Assembly: GCF_963259705.1 (NCBI RefSeq)
Contig: NC_081851.1
Span: 11,630,145-11,694,144, forward strand
DNA from: Myotis daubentonii
Taxonomy: Eukaryota > Chordata > Mammalia > Chiroptera > Vespertilionidae
Length of the DNA: 64,000 bases
Direction: 5' to 3'
In this document: positions 20,853-33,598 of the stretch, piece by piece
How positions within the stretch are numbered: position 1 is the first letter of the stretch
Layout of the letters: each line of letters opens with the position of its first letter
Notes under the pieces: model-generated
Told to the model about the DNA's origin: nothing
Databases searched by the model: none
Seen by the model: only the letters and a program-made list of their open reading frames with translations
Made by a program: the position numbers and the translations under genes

Positions 20853-23786
20853 TATATATGTTCAATAGACAACTTATGGCCTAAGAAATCAAGTTCAAAT
20901 CTTTATCCTGAAATATAAAATTGGCTGAAACCTATGTCTGCACTAAGATCATCTCCTGAGCGTCCCCAAACACACCTTGCACTTTGTGGTCTTGGGATCT
21001 GGGTACACCCTCATTTCTTTGTTTGGAATGGCAGCCCTCAGGGTTTAGCTCAAATGCCTCTTCTCAGAAGACTTCAATCCAAGAATGAGCGCGCTGAGAG
21101 GACTGAATACTTGTGCCCCCTGCCCCCCCCGAATTCCAACGTTGAAACCATATGCTATATGTGATGGTGTGTGGAGGAGGTGCTTAGGTCATGAGAGTGG
21201 AGCATTCCTGACTGGCATTCCTTCCCCTTCCACAAAGTGAGGACCCAGTGAAGGGAAGGTTGGCAATGAGCCAGAAAGCAGGCCCTCAGCAGACACTGAA
21301 ACTACCAGCACCGTGATCTTAGACTTCCCAGCCTGCAGAACTATGAGAAATAGATTGTTGCTTATAAGCCATGCGGTTGATGGTATTTTCATCATAGCAG
21401 CCCAAACACTAAGACAGAGTCACTCTTAGAATTTAGAGTGAGCTGCCGTTCTCTATGGTCATTTCCCTAAAAGCAAAATATCCACGTATTTCCCTGGCCT
21501 GAGGATAGAGGGGGCAAAGTTTGATCTGTAGGAATAAGGCAGGAAGGAGCCAGTGAAGTCTCATTTCTTCTCTCTCGGGTGCAAGGAGATTGTCCTGTGT
21601 GATTGAGTGGGCACCACTGCCATGCAGGTTCTCACCCATTGCCTTCCAAGGGCACGGGAACTTCCCTGTGGTGCCCACCAGGGCCCTGGGCTGTGCTGCA
21701 TGAACCGGGGCCTGCACCTGTGCACAGGGCAGAGGGTGGAAGTCCCTGAAGGTCCTGGTCAGGGATGACTAGTTTGGGTGCTAGAGTGAGAGCTGGAGGA
21801 AATGCAAACCCTGCACCCACAGCTGCAGGTCTCCTGCCCCCAAGAATCACAGATGCAGCCCCAGCTCTCAGGAGAACACGCCTTCTCCCTGGTGGTTCCA
21901 TGGACGGTGAAGCTGCGCTTCCAGCCAAGGCCTTTGGGGAAAAGCCCAGTTAATGCTTCCTGTCCTGGGACCCTGCTCCACTTGCTGTCCGTCAGGGCCT
22001 TGGGTCAGGGAATGGTCAGGCTGTGGGACACAGACACACACAGTCAGATCATTCAATGACAATTCAGCGGCCACTTCTCTCAAGTTTCTAAGTCCACAGG
22101 CACCTCGTGCCCACACCCTCCTCACAAACACACACTGTTACTCAACCCCAAATGATGGCTTTGGGTAGGACACCCTGGCATCCACCCCACTGATTCTGAT
22201 CCCATCCAGCCCCATCCAGGAACACATCTGAAGACAGCAGGAGAGCACATGTCCACCGTGGTGGTACCGACACATTGACGGGTTCCTCACAGACTGCAGT
22301 GCCCATTCAGCTGGAGTTGCTGGCCCTTTGCTCTGTGGGCTCGGCAGCAGCAAGTGGCCCACGGGTCAAGAATCTCCCTGTGGCCTCTCAGAGCTGAGGA
22401 CGCCTGCAGCCGCAGCCACAGGAGATCCACCCTCAGTCCTACACCTGCAGGAAACCAAATTCTGCCCACAACCTGGGTGAAATTGGAAGCATCTCCTTTC
22501 CTTCTGACACTCAGGGGAGACCACAGTCTCAGCCAAAACCCTGGTCTTGTGAGCCCCAAATCAGAGGAACCGCTTATGCTATGCCCTGCTCCTGACTGCA
22601 GAAGTTGTCAGATAGCCAGGAACGTGTACTGTCACTAGGTTAGTGATAACAGCAAGGAATAACTACTCCCTGTCCTTTATCAAATTAGGTTCTCTGTACT
22701 TAGTTTACTTGTATTGAAGAACCTTCCTATTGGAGAGGGTGCTCATTCATAACACAATTTCCTGAAAGTGAAAATTACATGTTGCCTGATGGGAGACAGT
22801 TCTCTGGGGCTCCCCCATGGTTCTGCTTGTCTTACACGGGGCACTGTCTGCCCTTATTCCTTGGTGTGTAGGGAACAGTTTTGGAAGAGCACGTCAGCCT
22901 CTGGAACAAAGGGCAGGCTTGCTTTCAGCCCTAGTAGATGCAGATGAGGTCTCCCTTTGAGATGTGGCTGGTCAAGGAGAATGGGCCCTGTCCATGGTGC
23001 TGATGTACACTTTGGTCAGGACACTGAAAGCAGACAAGCTCTGAAGGGGTTGGTGGGTTTTGCTTAGCTTATCCTTGTAGACATCTAACTCATGATTCAA
23101 GAAAAGTGGTGTTCTTTCATCTGAACTGGGAGTAAAATAGTTGTATCTCAGCATGGATTTCTTGGGTTTATCCTAGTTGGGATTTGTGTAGCTTATTAAA
23201 TCTGTAGCTTATGTCTTTTGCCAGATTTTGGGATTTTTCAGCCATTATTTTCTCTATTACATTCTGGCTCCAAACTCTCCTCCCCTTGGGACCTTAGAAT
23301 AAATAAAATGCAGTCTCACCTTAAACACAAGATAATAGTCAGAAGGAGTTTGTACTCCAAGACTGCAGGTTGATAATACATATTACTTTAGGGAGATTTT
23401 AAATAAATTCATGTGTATTAGGTGTTGAGGGAGACAGGAACTTTCGTATGTGGAAAACCACTGGGATGCCTGTGAGATACTGCTATCTGCCTAGCAGTAG
23501 GGGCTTGGAGGGCAGTGGATTGAATTTGACCTAAGCTGACATATTTGGGGTAATTTCTAATTACTTTTAAAGCTTAGTTTTAGAAGTGCTATACTAAAAT
23601 ACATTTGTTGAAAATAAAAATTGATTATTCCTTTGAAAGATGCCAACTTTGACCATAAATTTACAGAATTTGAACCCATCTTTACAGTTTTGGCCCCTGT
23701 TGTGTTTCACTGTTTTATGTATATTGTGGGGCTAGGTTCTACAGTGGCATTTTAAAAGAAATAAGTTGCAGGAAGAATATAATGTA
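20853..23786. other. Host sequence without recognised gene
   Basis: About 2.9 kb. Several short open frames overlap on both strands at 21.6-22.6 kb, where the sequence is GC-richer, but none has a family resemblance or splice structure I can defend. A faint LINE-2-like phrase occurs near 21030-21090. Confidence 0.5.
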
Positions 23787-24108
23787 CTAGAGGCCCAGTG
23801 GATGAAAATCATGCATGGGGGAGGGGGTGGTCCCTCATCCCAGCCTGCACCCTCTTGCAGTCCAGGAGTCCTTGGGAGAAGTCAGCAGTCGGACATCCTT
23901 AGCGCTGACACGGAAGCAAGAGAGGCTCCCACCACCTCTACTGTGCTCACCAGCTGTGAGGCTGGTTTCTCGGTGAGTGGTGCTCCCCCTGTGGGAGCAC
24001 ACTGACCACCAGGGGAAAGCTCCTGCACCCAAGTGGTCAGTGTGCATCATAGTGTCCAGTCGTTCCACCGTTTGGTCAATTTGCATATTAGGCTTTTATT
24101 ATGTAGGA
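23787..24108 (-). mobile_element. HeliBat-type non-autonomous Helitron
   Basis: On the minus strand it starts TCCTACATAATAAAAGCC and ends GGGCCTCTAG, with host A before and T after. This is the canonical Helitron insertion (A/T target, 5' TC, 3' CTRR, no duplication). The internal text (ACTGACCACCAGGGG, GTCGGACATCC) matches HeliBatN elements of vesper bats. Confidence 0.93.
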
Positions 24109-24416
24109 TGGGCCTTGAAGAAGATGGAAGCCTGTATCTGAGCTGTTGCCTTGTCTGTCTGAGGGGCAGGTAAGGGGCTATGCGTGAAATGCTCTGACAA
24201 GGTCACGTGTCCTAAAAGGTCATTTGTATCTGAAATTTCACTGACTTTTCTGATCAATCCAGTTCAGTTCAGATGTATCTCACTTAATGTAATTTATTAC
24301 TAGTGTAAAGATCTGAGTCTGGGTTCATTTTATTAGTTCCTTTTCTATTTTATAAATAAGTCCTGTAAAATTTGTTTTTGTTAATCATTTTTAAAGTGAT
24401 ATATGTACTTGATATT

Positions 24417-25091
24417 TTTTTTGGCATTGCCTAAATGTCCTTGCCTTTATTTTTAATTATTAGTTAAGGTATTACAAATGTGTCCTCACCCCCCCCCCAT
24501 TAAACCCCAACCTCCCCCCCTGTCTCCCCCCCCCCCCGCACACTCATGCTCCCATCCCCCTGTTGTCCATGTCCATTGGTTTGGCTTATATGCCTGTATA
24601 CAAGTCCTTCGGTTGATCTCTTCCCCATACCCCCTCCCTCCCCAACTTTCCTTCTGGGGATTGATAGCCTGATCGCTGTTTCTCAGTCTTTGGATCTGTC
24701 CCTTTTCATCAGTCTATGTTGTTCTCTATAATCCACAAATGAGTGAGATCATGTGGTATTTATCTTTATCTGACTGGCTTATTTCACCTAGCATAATGCT
24801 TCCAGTTCCATCCATGCTGTTGCAAAAGGCAAGAGTTCCTTCTTTTTTACAGCAGCATAGTATTCCATTGTGTAGATGTACCACAGTTTTCTAATCCACT
24901 CATCTGCTGATGGGTACTTAGGCTGTTTCCAAATCTTAGATATGGTGAATTGTGCTGCTATGAACATAGGGTGCATATATCCTTTCTGATTGGCGTTTCT
25001 GGTTTGTTGGGATATATTCCTAGTAGTGGGATCACTGGGTCAAATGGGAGTTCCATTTTTAGTTTTTTGAGGAAGCTCCATACTGTTCTCC
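24417..25091 (-). mobile_element. 5'-truncated LINE-1 with a short 3' transduction
   Basis: The 3' end of ORF2 (minus, stop near 24731), a C-rich 3'UTR and tail. A 15-bp TSD (TATGTACTTGATATT) is at 24402-24416 and 25092-25106. After the L1 AATAAA-like end (about 24447) there are about 23 non-L1 bases (about 24423-24446) and then a T run on the plus strand, so the RNA ended slightly downstream of the element. Confidence 0.88.
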
Positions 25092-25106
25092 TATGTACTT
25101 GATATT

Positions 25107-27249
25107 AAACGAAAAGGAATCACAGAATTGCACAAAGAAAGAAGTCAAAGACCCTTCTCCCCCTGCCCCAGACAGCATAGTCCCTGTTAACTGTTTGGGG
25201 TGTTGAGGTTTCCTGGTGTTTCAGAGAGTTTCCTACATGCTTCAAATGGGAAAATATCATTTCCGGTTCTGAGCATCATTTGTGCAGTCAGAGCCACATG
25301 GCAGCCTAGAAAGCCCATGGACCTTTCTCCCCAGGTGAGTCATCTGCTGAATGAATGCAATGGAAGGTGAACTTCTCTTATCTGTCAGTTGATAGGCAAT
25401 TAATTTCTAAGGCGAGAATGTAAAGTGTATTTCTGAAATGGCATGGTTATGTTTAGAAAATATGGGGTCAGATTCAAATCTTTAGATTATTTAATGTTCT
25501 TTGAAGATGTAGATAAAAATTACTCACGTTATTGACTCAGCAAAGTCATAATTCCTATGAATCATCTCATTCAATGCTTTTCAGGGTTCAAGTCTAAGAA
25601 ATCCCCTCTGATGAAAACAGAAAAATGACATTTCGGAGGTGTTTTTCAAAGATGAAAGCTATGCTTTCTTCAGATAAAATCAAGGTTGACGCCTAAGTCC
25701 TGGGACATCATGCCCAGGGACTGTTAATACAGGGATGAAGGGACTGGAGTGAGACGTGGTGGTTTCCAACCCCTGAGTCAGCACTGCATGGCAGCAATGA
25801 AGATGAAGGTGTCGGTGCTCTTTTGATAAGATTAGTTTTCTGTGGTTTATTTTACTTTATTTTCTCTTCCCTCACATTTTCATTGCTTTAGTATGTACTT
25901 CCCTGCCACACTAGTTCCCGTGTGTCCCTGCACCCTAAGAACCTTCATTAACTCCCTCTTATGGCATCAAAAGACCTTAAAGCAGGATAGTGGTTCAGTG
26001 AGAGGGCACCAGGTGTGGCAGAGGTGCCTGCACGCCCTGTGCTGTGTGTGCACACGTGTCTGGAGCACAATTCCTGAAAGGCCCTGTGATCCTCTAAGCT
26101 TCCTCCTGCTGGTATTTTGGCACAACACTTCATAGTCCTATTGTGGCATGTCTGTGTATGTGAAGTGTTTGGAGTAGAGTTTTCTAATGTTTTCTCAGAC
26201 ATAGAGGTGAACTGTTTGGAAGGATAAGTATGTTGAATGAAATTAAGCATCTGTGAGGTACAAGGCACTCTTCCTAGATATTGAGGGAACTTACATGGTA
26301 TTAGGGAAGAAACCTATGCACACATAATTAAACACCTGTGTTTATGGAGCTCTAACCATGTGCATTATCTCATGGAATCCTTAGAGCACCCTATGGGGTG
26401 GGTACTGTTAGAACTGTCTCAATGGCAGAATGCAGCAGTTATGAGCCCCCTGTGCTGTGGAAGCACAGAGGAGGGAGAACTAGACCTTGAAGGATGGTAG
26501 GGTTTTATTGGCAGGAAAGAGGTATGTGGTCGTCCCAGGAGCGGGAGGAGAATGAGCAAAGGGAAATTCACAGGGCTCACATACCAATGTGTGTATGAAG
26601 TCTTTAATTTTAGCTCTGTTCACAAGGAACTGTGGCTAGTATAAAGATCTTATATGTGCAAATGACATCCATCACACCTCTGGGCGTGTAGGTGTAGTAC
26701 TTGTTTTATTTAGCCTCTCTAAGGAAAGGGTAAGTGAACGTAAAGTTATTTCCCTTTAACACAAAGTTAAAGTTTTACATTTCAAATCATTGGTTCAGAT
26801 GAGACCAGTGCATCTGCTTTTTGTTTCCTGTAAGAGACCTTTACTGTGCTACAAGGTCATGAAACATTTACAAGTGAATGGAGCTGAACACTCCCCGCCC
26901 CCTTTTAATTTTTATTAGTGACTTTAATTTTTTCATTGTTTCAGGTTACTGGCACCTTGCCATGCTTGCTTGATGGTGATTGTTTCATCAGGTCAAATCC
27001 TTCATCTCCAGATCTTGAGATATTATTTGACCTTAGAATTTCTTATATTCCCAATGTATGTCAGTTGAAAGTTAAAGCTTTCTAATGTATTAGTTAAAAG
27101 AGAAGGTTTCAAAAAAAGCTTGTATTAACAAGTAAAATACTTGATGTTTTTAGTGTAGTAGAATTGTAATCCTTGAGGAATGGGGATGGCAGTGGTTTCA
27201 CTTTTACATATAGTGCTGCCTATTCTGTAGCATTTAAAATCAAATTATA
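25107..27249. other. Host sequence; a MIR fragment near 26330-26420
   Basis: Mostly unrecognised. At about 26330-26420 the phrases AACCATGTGCATTATCTCATGG and TATGGGGTGGGTACTGTTAG match the core of the ancient MIR SINE. Confidence 0.5.
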
Positions 27250-27970
27250 AGGTCACTAATCACAGGGAAAATGCAAATAAGAACCACAAAATGTCACCTC
27301 CCAACTGCCAGAAAGACCATTATCAAGAAGACAAGAAGGGACAAGTGTTTTGAGGAAGTGGGGAAAAGGGAACCCTTAGGCACTGTTGGTAGGATTATAA
27401 ATTGGTGCAACCACTAGGGAAAAAAAGTATGAAAGTTCCTCAAAAAATTAAAAATAGAACTATGATACGACCCAGCAATTTCACTTATGGTTCTATGAGG
27501 AAATCCCAAACACTAATTCAAAAGGATATATGTGCCTCTGTGTTTATTGCAACATTACTTACAAGAGCACAGCTATGGAAGCAGCCTAAGTGTCCACCCA
27601 TAGACAACTGGATAAAGAAGATGTGGGGCATATACACAGGAGAGTGTTATTCAGTCATAAAAAGGAATGGAATCTTGCCATTTGCAACAACATAGATGGT
27701 CTTCAGGGCATGATGCTAAGTGAACTAAGTTGGACAGAGAAAGACAAATACCATATGATCTGGCTTATATGTGGAATTAAAAACAAAACACCCTCATAGA
27801 TGCAGAGGACAGACTAGTGGCTGCCATGGTTGGGGGACGGTAAAAATGGTTAAAGGGGTAAAAAGGAAAAACAACATGGTGCATTACTGAGCAACACCAG
27901 AAAACCCTACTATTGGCTAGTGATTGGTGACAACAAGCAAACAAAACAACAAATACCATTTTTTTAAAAA
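27250..27970 (+). mobile_element. Old LINE-1 3' end
   Basis: A readable C-terminal ORF2 segment (27402-27695) has IKKMWGIYTGECYSVIK-like text with L1 character, followed by the usual GGGACGGTAAAAATGG 3'UTR and an A-rich end near 27960. Divergence is high compared with copies A and B. Confidence 0.8.
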
Positions 27971-29452
27971 AAGAAAAACAATCTCAAATCAGATGTCAGC
28001 TACATGTGTTCTGTAACTAAACAAAGCCAGACCTCAGGTTCTAAAGGTTATGTGCCAGGTAATGGACAATATATACCTTGGGGTTTCTCTCTGTCCTGGA
28101 GATAGAGGGAAGTTAACCTTGTGAATGTGGATTCTAATTAAGGGATCTGGCCAAGTGGTAATTTTTTAAAGGGAACACCAGAAACTTGGATTAGCTGAAC
28201 ATCATGTGAAGTATTGAGCCAGTGGGTGTGGGTCTGTGATAGTAGTTAAACCTCTCCATAGTCTAATAGCTTGAAAGATGTGGTATATATTGTGGGCCTC
28301 ATGGCATCCCAGAGAGCCCACAGTTCTTACATGGATGGTTGTACACCGTCATTTCATTTCTCTTAGGCAAATTCACCCATCTGTGTAGTGTAGGCAGGAC
28401 GGGGGGGGGGAGGCGGGGGGGAGCAGGATTCCCAAGTGGGCCCCAGTGGCCTGTCAGTTGACACTTGGACAACGTTCTGAACAGGAAAATCCCATGAACT
28501 GTTGAACTTGCTCTTTTCTCTGTTTCTCTGTCAGGGACACAAGGCTTCCTGAGCCCAGGTGCTGTGGGTGGGATTTGAGCTCATCCTATCACATGTGTCA
28601 CTCAGGGTACTCGAGCACCAGCTGCCACCTCATCATTCAGGTGCAGGGAGTTTCAGGAGCAATTTAACTGGATGGGATTTGTGCATGACCTTCAGCTCTG
28701 CAAGTACCATACACAGGGACCCCGCTGTGCTTCTATTTATTTCTTGTGAAGAGTGTTTTATTCTACAGTGAACACTAACGTTGTTCCTTTAAAAGGACCT
28801 CGTCTGTGCTTATAAACTGAATTGCTTCAGACTGTCTCATCTAGGTTTTTATTTCCTAGTCAGCCCGTGAAAGAGGAGAATTAAGCGGTGGCTGTTTCTG
28901 AAACATTTTGACGCCAGTGGTATTCCTAATCCCTCAAAGTAAGTTGGTAATATATTCCTTCCAAGGGGGTAATTTTTCAGAAATTCAGTTTTGAGGATCA
29001 AGATAACTCAGGTTTTCAGAATGTATGTTCTGTTAGCATTTCAATAACATGTGGGGAGAGTGCTTTGATTGTTGATTTTCTGTTCAGCATGTACAGTCTC
29101 ATGCCAGGGAGGGAAGTGATGCAAAGAAAAGGGATTTTGGCAGATGTTTGCACCGCTGTCTGCTGAGAATGTTCTTCAGTGGGTTCCTGTGGGATTAGCA
29201 GTCATCACGGTGCTGCACCAGCCCAGTTCCCTCCAATGAGGGGGAAGGTGAGTCCTGGTCCCGGGTTCTCAGTGACTCTGCCTTTCCTCTGGAGGTGGGA
29301 CAGGGACACAGGCCTGGCAGCCACTGTGAGCAGATGTAACCCCTGAGACTGACAGACACACTGGTACCAATGTGTGCAATATGTACCTAACAGACGATTC
29401 CTATCTTTGATATAAAAAGAGCCCTTAAAATTTGAGAACACAATCTAAATTC
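27971..29452. other. Host sequence without recognised features
   Basis: About 1.5 kb, with a G-rich run at 28399-28424. No gene recognised. Confidence 0.45.
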
Positions 29453-29545
29453 TAAAATGAGCACACACACAGAAATGTAACTGTAAAATGGGCACACACA
29501 TAGAAATCTAACTGTAAAATGGGCACACACACAGAAATCTAAGTC
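29453..29545 (+). repeat. 31-bp tandem repeat, three copies
   Basis: Units of about 31 bp each carry AAAATGRGCACACACA followed by AGAAATSTAA. The three copies differ at a few positions. Confidence 0.85.
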
Positions 29546-30139
29546 TAGGATATAAGTCGGAAATTCACATAGAGATAAAGTCGGACAGTCAGGAAGAGGA
29601 TGATGAAGATCCCTGGTTTACAAAAAATTCAGGGCTCTAGTCCCCCTGCGTCTGTGTAACTCAGTTTCCAAGTTGCAGCATCCCCCAGTTTTAGAATGGG
29701 GATTATCATATTTTCTAACCCCAAAGGTTTAACTCAGGTCATACCAGCCCCCCCTCCCCCCGGGCCCTCCACCACCTCTGCTGACACCACCAGGTGGACA
29801 GGACCTCATACGACATAAATCCACACACGTATGCGCACAAACACAGCTCTGGGTGAACCAAAGTGGACTCACAGTCTGCATTGTACGCTGCTATTAGTTT
29901 TATTAGTTTTTTTCGTATAATAATACACATTGGACAAGTCCTGACTGCACTAGTCCTCTGACGTCATGGACAGAAGGGGTGGGGGCACTTCATTGTGTCC
30001 ATCTGCCCTGCCCCCAATACATATCCAAGCCCAGACTTCTTAGGATTTGGTGGTTTTAATAATAATGTTCAGGGGTTTTGTTGTTTTCAGTAGGAGGAAA
30101 ATATGTATATTCAATCTTTCCTAAAGTGAAGTCACAGCT
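29546..30139. other. Host sequence without recognised features
   Basis: About 600 bp; nothing identified. Confidence 0.45.
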
Positions 30140-30378
30140 GCTTTTTTAAAAATTAATCTTAGAGAGAGGAAGGGAGAGAAAAACATCGATGTGAGAGAGA
30201 AACATTGATGGTTTCCTCCCCCGTGAGTCCGACCAAGGATCAAACCTGTAACCTAGGTATGTGCCCTGACCAGTAGGCAAACCCACAACCTAGCTGTGTG
30301 CCCTGACTGGGGGGCGAACCCGAAATCTTTTGGTATATGGGAAGACGCTCCAACTAACTGAGCCTCAGGGCCAGGGCC
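30140..30378 (-). mobile_element. Old Ves-like SINE
   Basis: A reverse-oriented A-rich tail, GAGAGAGGAAGGGAGAG and body, ending in a diverged tRNA-like head (CCAACTAACTGAGCC). The central GTGCCCTGAC unit is duplicated. A 9-bp TSD (GTCACAGCT) is at 30131-30139 and 30379-30387. Confidence 0.82.
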
Positions 30379-30387
30379 GTCACAGCT

Positions 30388-30977
30388 TTTTTGTTTTAAT
30401 GAGGTGAAGGCCTGTGCATTGGTACAGAAACACTTCCCATGTATATTATTGTATAAACAAGGGAAGTAGAGGATAGGATGTGTACTGTGACTCCACTTTG
30501 GTCCATGAAGAGCTGCGTTTGTGCACCTTCATGGGTGGGTTTATGTGAACTGTTCCCAAGGCTGCCCCTAGGAGCGGGAGTGGGGACTGGAAGCAGGATT
30601 AGAGAGGCCTTCTACCTCCTGCTTCTACACCTAGGCAGTTTGCAACTTTCAAAGAAAAGGTCTTCCTTTTGAGATTCACTGTGGAATGTATTTGTTCACA
30701 TTTGCATAGAACAAGATAGGGGAGGGACTACCAAACTAGAGGGGAGGGAGGTGGCTGTCACTTTCTCCTTATTTCTAGTCATTCAAATTTTTACAACACT
30801 CTACATGTTACTTTTATATTTTAAAAATAATAAAGTCATAATTGCTTTATTTCAAATAATGATTTGAAACAATTTAAAAATACTTTTCAAATAAGTCCTT
30901 AGAGGCAAAATACTCTAATGACATCAGTAATCTTTCTCACATTATTGTGGGAAAATGTATTTCTACGGTTCACAGGT
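30388..30977. other. Host sequence without recognised features
   Basis: About 590 bp; nothing identified. Confidence 0.45.
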
Positions 30978-30992
30978 AAGAAAGAGACTTAT

Positions 30993-31219
30993 GCCGTCAC
31001 TGGTTTGGCTCAGTGGATAGAGCGTCGGCCTGCGGACTGAAGGGTACCAGGTTTGATTCTGGTCAAGGGCATGTACCTTGGTTACGGGCACATCCCCAGT
31101 AGGGGGTGTGCAGGAGGCAGCTGATCGATGTTTCTCTCTCATGGATGTTTCTAACTCTCTATCCCTCTTCCTTCCTCTCTGTAAAAAATCAATAAAATAT
31201 ATTTTAAAAAAGAAGAGAA
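30993..31219 (+). mobile_element. Ves SINE
   Basis: GGTTTGGCTCAGTGGATAGAG head, full body and A-rich tail. The perfect 15-bp TSD AAGAAAGAGACTTAT is at 30978-30992 and 31220-31234. Confidence 0.95.
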
Positions 31220-31234
31220 AAGAAAGAGACTTAT

Positions 31235-32064
31235 TTACTGAGCTGATGCCCCCACAGAAGGGTCAGCTTCCATTCTCACTCATCAGTGACATAGAAATGT
31301 CTGCAAAGGTATCTGCGCTGAAAGGGATTGACTCAGGTGTCCACCACAAATCTAGGTCACAGCACACCCTGCTTTTGCAGGACTTAGGAGCTCCCCCTGA
31401 ATGGTGGCACCCCTTGTGGGAAAGGTGTGGAAGTGGATCTTTCAGTCTCCAGAAGGGGTATAGCTCCCAAGGGGCAACTCCCTTCCTGGCCTTAGAGATC
31501 AAGCAAACAGGAGGCATCTGAGAAGATGGCCCTGTTCTAACACAAATAGGAAATTCATGTGTTAAAAATGTTTTGCTCCATGCTGAAGTCTTGGTCACTT
31601 TATCTGAGTGCTTCTTTTCTTGCCAGCACACCTGAGCCTCTCCTGAAGGAAATGAGCAAGTGTGAGGAGCCTGTCTTTGCTCCTTCTCATTGAGCACTCG
31701 GCTAAACTCATAACCAGGTTAATCCAGAGACTATCTATCCCTCGTACAAGGGTGTAGACGTGCAGTTGTGTTGTATCAGGCAGATTGCCCTCCAGAAATA
31801 CAGAGCAACTTCCAGTATGTTCCCTGGCCAGGCCCTGCCGTGGGCAGTGGGCATGGAGAGTCAGACAGGGGTGGTCCGTGCCTCCTGCAGCTCTGAGCCT
31901 GACAGCCTTGGACCTTCCCCTCACTCAGGCCTCCCCACTGCTGCTGCCTCGGCCGTGCCAGGCCCTCTTCTTGGGACAGAAAGGAGTTTGGGGTCTGGTA
32001 TGCTGGTGGTTGGACCTAAGGTCAGATATGGTTTTTAAAAAAATTCTTTAGGGTAATTATTTAT
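31235..32064. other. Host sequence without recognised gene
   Basis: About 830 bp with overlapping open frames on both strands at 31260-31920. None resembles a known family. Confidence 0.4.
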
Positions 32065-32248
32065 TTTTAAAATATTTTCAATGTATTTTTATTGATTTTA
32101 GAGAGAGAGGAAGGGAGAGATAGAAACATCGATGAGAGAGAAACATCCATTGCCTGCAAGCCTCCTGCGGGGGATGGAGTCCGAAACTCCAGCATGTGCC
32201 CTCTTGGTGCAAGGGTCCATGCTCTAGCCACAAAGCCAAAAAAACACC
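32065..32248 (-). mobile_element. Ves SINE, diverged
   Basis: A reverse-oriented tail (ATTTTTATTGATTTTAGAGAG), GAAACATCGATGAGAGAG body and head remnants. Confidence 0.85.
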
Positions 32249-32254
32249 CACAAT

Positions 32255-32296
32255 ATCGTTTTTATTGATTTAAGGGAAAGGAAGGAAGAGGAGAGA

Positions 32297-32358
<62 letters not shown>

Positions 32359-32502
32359 TCAGTGATGATAGAGATACATCATCCTGCACACCCCCTATTG
32401 GGGATCAAGCACGCAACCCAGGTATGTGCCCTGACTAGGAATGGAAAGGTGACCTCCTGGTTCATGGGTTGACCCTCAAACCCTGAGCTACACTGGCCAG
32501 GC
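32255..32502 (-). mobile_element. Ves SINE with (GA)n expansion
   Basis: A reverse-oriented Ves SINE whose pyrimidine-rich section has grown to a pure (AG)n array at about 32297-32352. The head ends GAGCTACACTGGCCAGG. Confidence 0.9.
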
Positions 32503-33089
32503 CAGATATGCTTTTTAAGCTCCCCTCCCCCCATCCTTTTTTTTTTTTTTTTTTTTTTTGGGCAACAATGATGAAGTTGCCAGGGATGGCACTGGTGCTG
32601 AAAAGACTTTGTTGTGTTATAGGAAAATACCTTGTTTTTTAATTAAAATGAAAATACTTGGTTGTGTTTTTACTTAAAGTTGTGACATTTGTTAACTTTT
32701 TTAAGCACATGGCAGTGTTTTCCCTCAGATGATGATGAGGAGGAGGCAGCCAGCAGCATCTGGTAACACTGAGGTCTTTGAACAGAGGATCAAGAGACTT
32801 GTGAAGCTGGTGCGGCTCCTGCCTGTCTGGGAGCTCAGGTCACTCAGCATGTGGGCCATCTCTGCTCCCAGCTTCCCTGCTTGTCACCTTTTGTTGGTTA
32901 TTTTTTCCTCATTAACTCGTCTGCCAAAGATCGCTAAGGAAATGGAATGGTAATAAAGTTCAGATTAGCTTACGCTTCCACTTACTACTTCGCACAAAGG
33001 ATAGATTTGGTCAGAAATAGTGTGGAGAACTTCTAATTGGGCTTACAGATCCATGAGCCTATCTTCAGAGAACTTTTTTTTTCTTTTTT
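32503..33089. other. Host sequence with a poly(T) run
   Basis: A 21-base T run at 32539-32559 and otherwise unrecognised sequence. Confidence 0.4.
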
Positions 33090-33330
33090 AATCCTCACCT
33101 GAGGATATTTTTCTCATTGATTTTTAGACAGAGTGGGATGGAGGGAAGGAAGGCAGGGGAGAGAGAAACAGAAACACTGATGTGAGAGAGACACATTGAT
33201 TGGTTGCCTCCCATACGTGCCCCATCCAGGCCCCAGATTGAACCTCCAACCCAGGTATGTGCCCTTGACCAGGAATCAGACCCATGACCTTGGGTGCGTA
33301 GGCTGACACTGAGCACATGGGCGAGGGCAG
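33090..33330 (-). mobile_element. Ves SINE, diverged
   Basis: A reverse-oriented tail, GAGAGAGAAACAGAAACACTG body and a degraded head near 33320. Confidence 0.85.

Positions 33331-33332
<2 letters not shown>

Positions 33333-33400
<68 letters not shown>
33333..33400. repeat. (TA)n microsatellite
   Basis: About 34 uninterrupted TA units between two reverse-oriented Ves SINEs. It probably arose in the A/T-rich tail of the SINE at 33401-33598. Confidence 0.95.
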
Positions 33401-33403
<3 letters not shown>

Positions 33404-33598
33404 GATTTCAGACAGAAAGGGAGAGGGAAAGAGATACAGAAACTTCAATGATGAGAATCATTGATTAGCTGCCTTCTGCACGCCCCCTACTGGGGATCAA
33501 GCCTGCAATCCAGGCATATGCCCTTGACCAGAATCGAATCAGAGACCCTTAGGTCTGCAGGCCAATGCTCTATCCACTGAGCAAAACCAGCTAGGGCC
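33401..33598 (-). mobile_element. Ves SINE
   Basis: A reverse-oriented full Ves ending in CTATCCACTGAGCAAAACCAGCTAG-like head text. Confidence 0.93.

Noticed and set aside
29453..29545. CRISPR-like repeat array
   Set aside because: Units are tandem without unique spacers, in a mammalian genome.
33095..33448. An open frame with a long YI repeat
   Set aside because: It is a translation of the (TA)n microsatellite and flanking SINEs.
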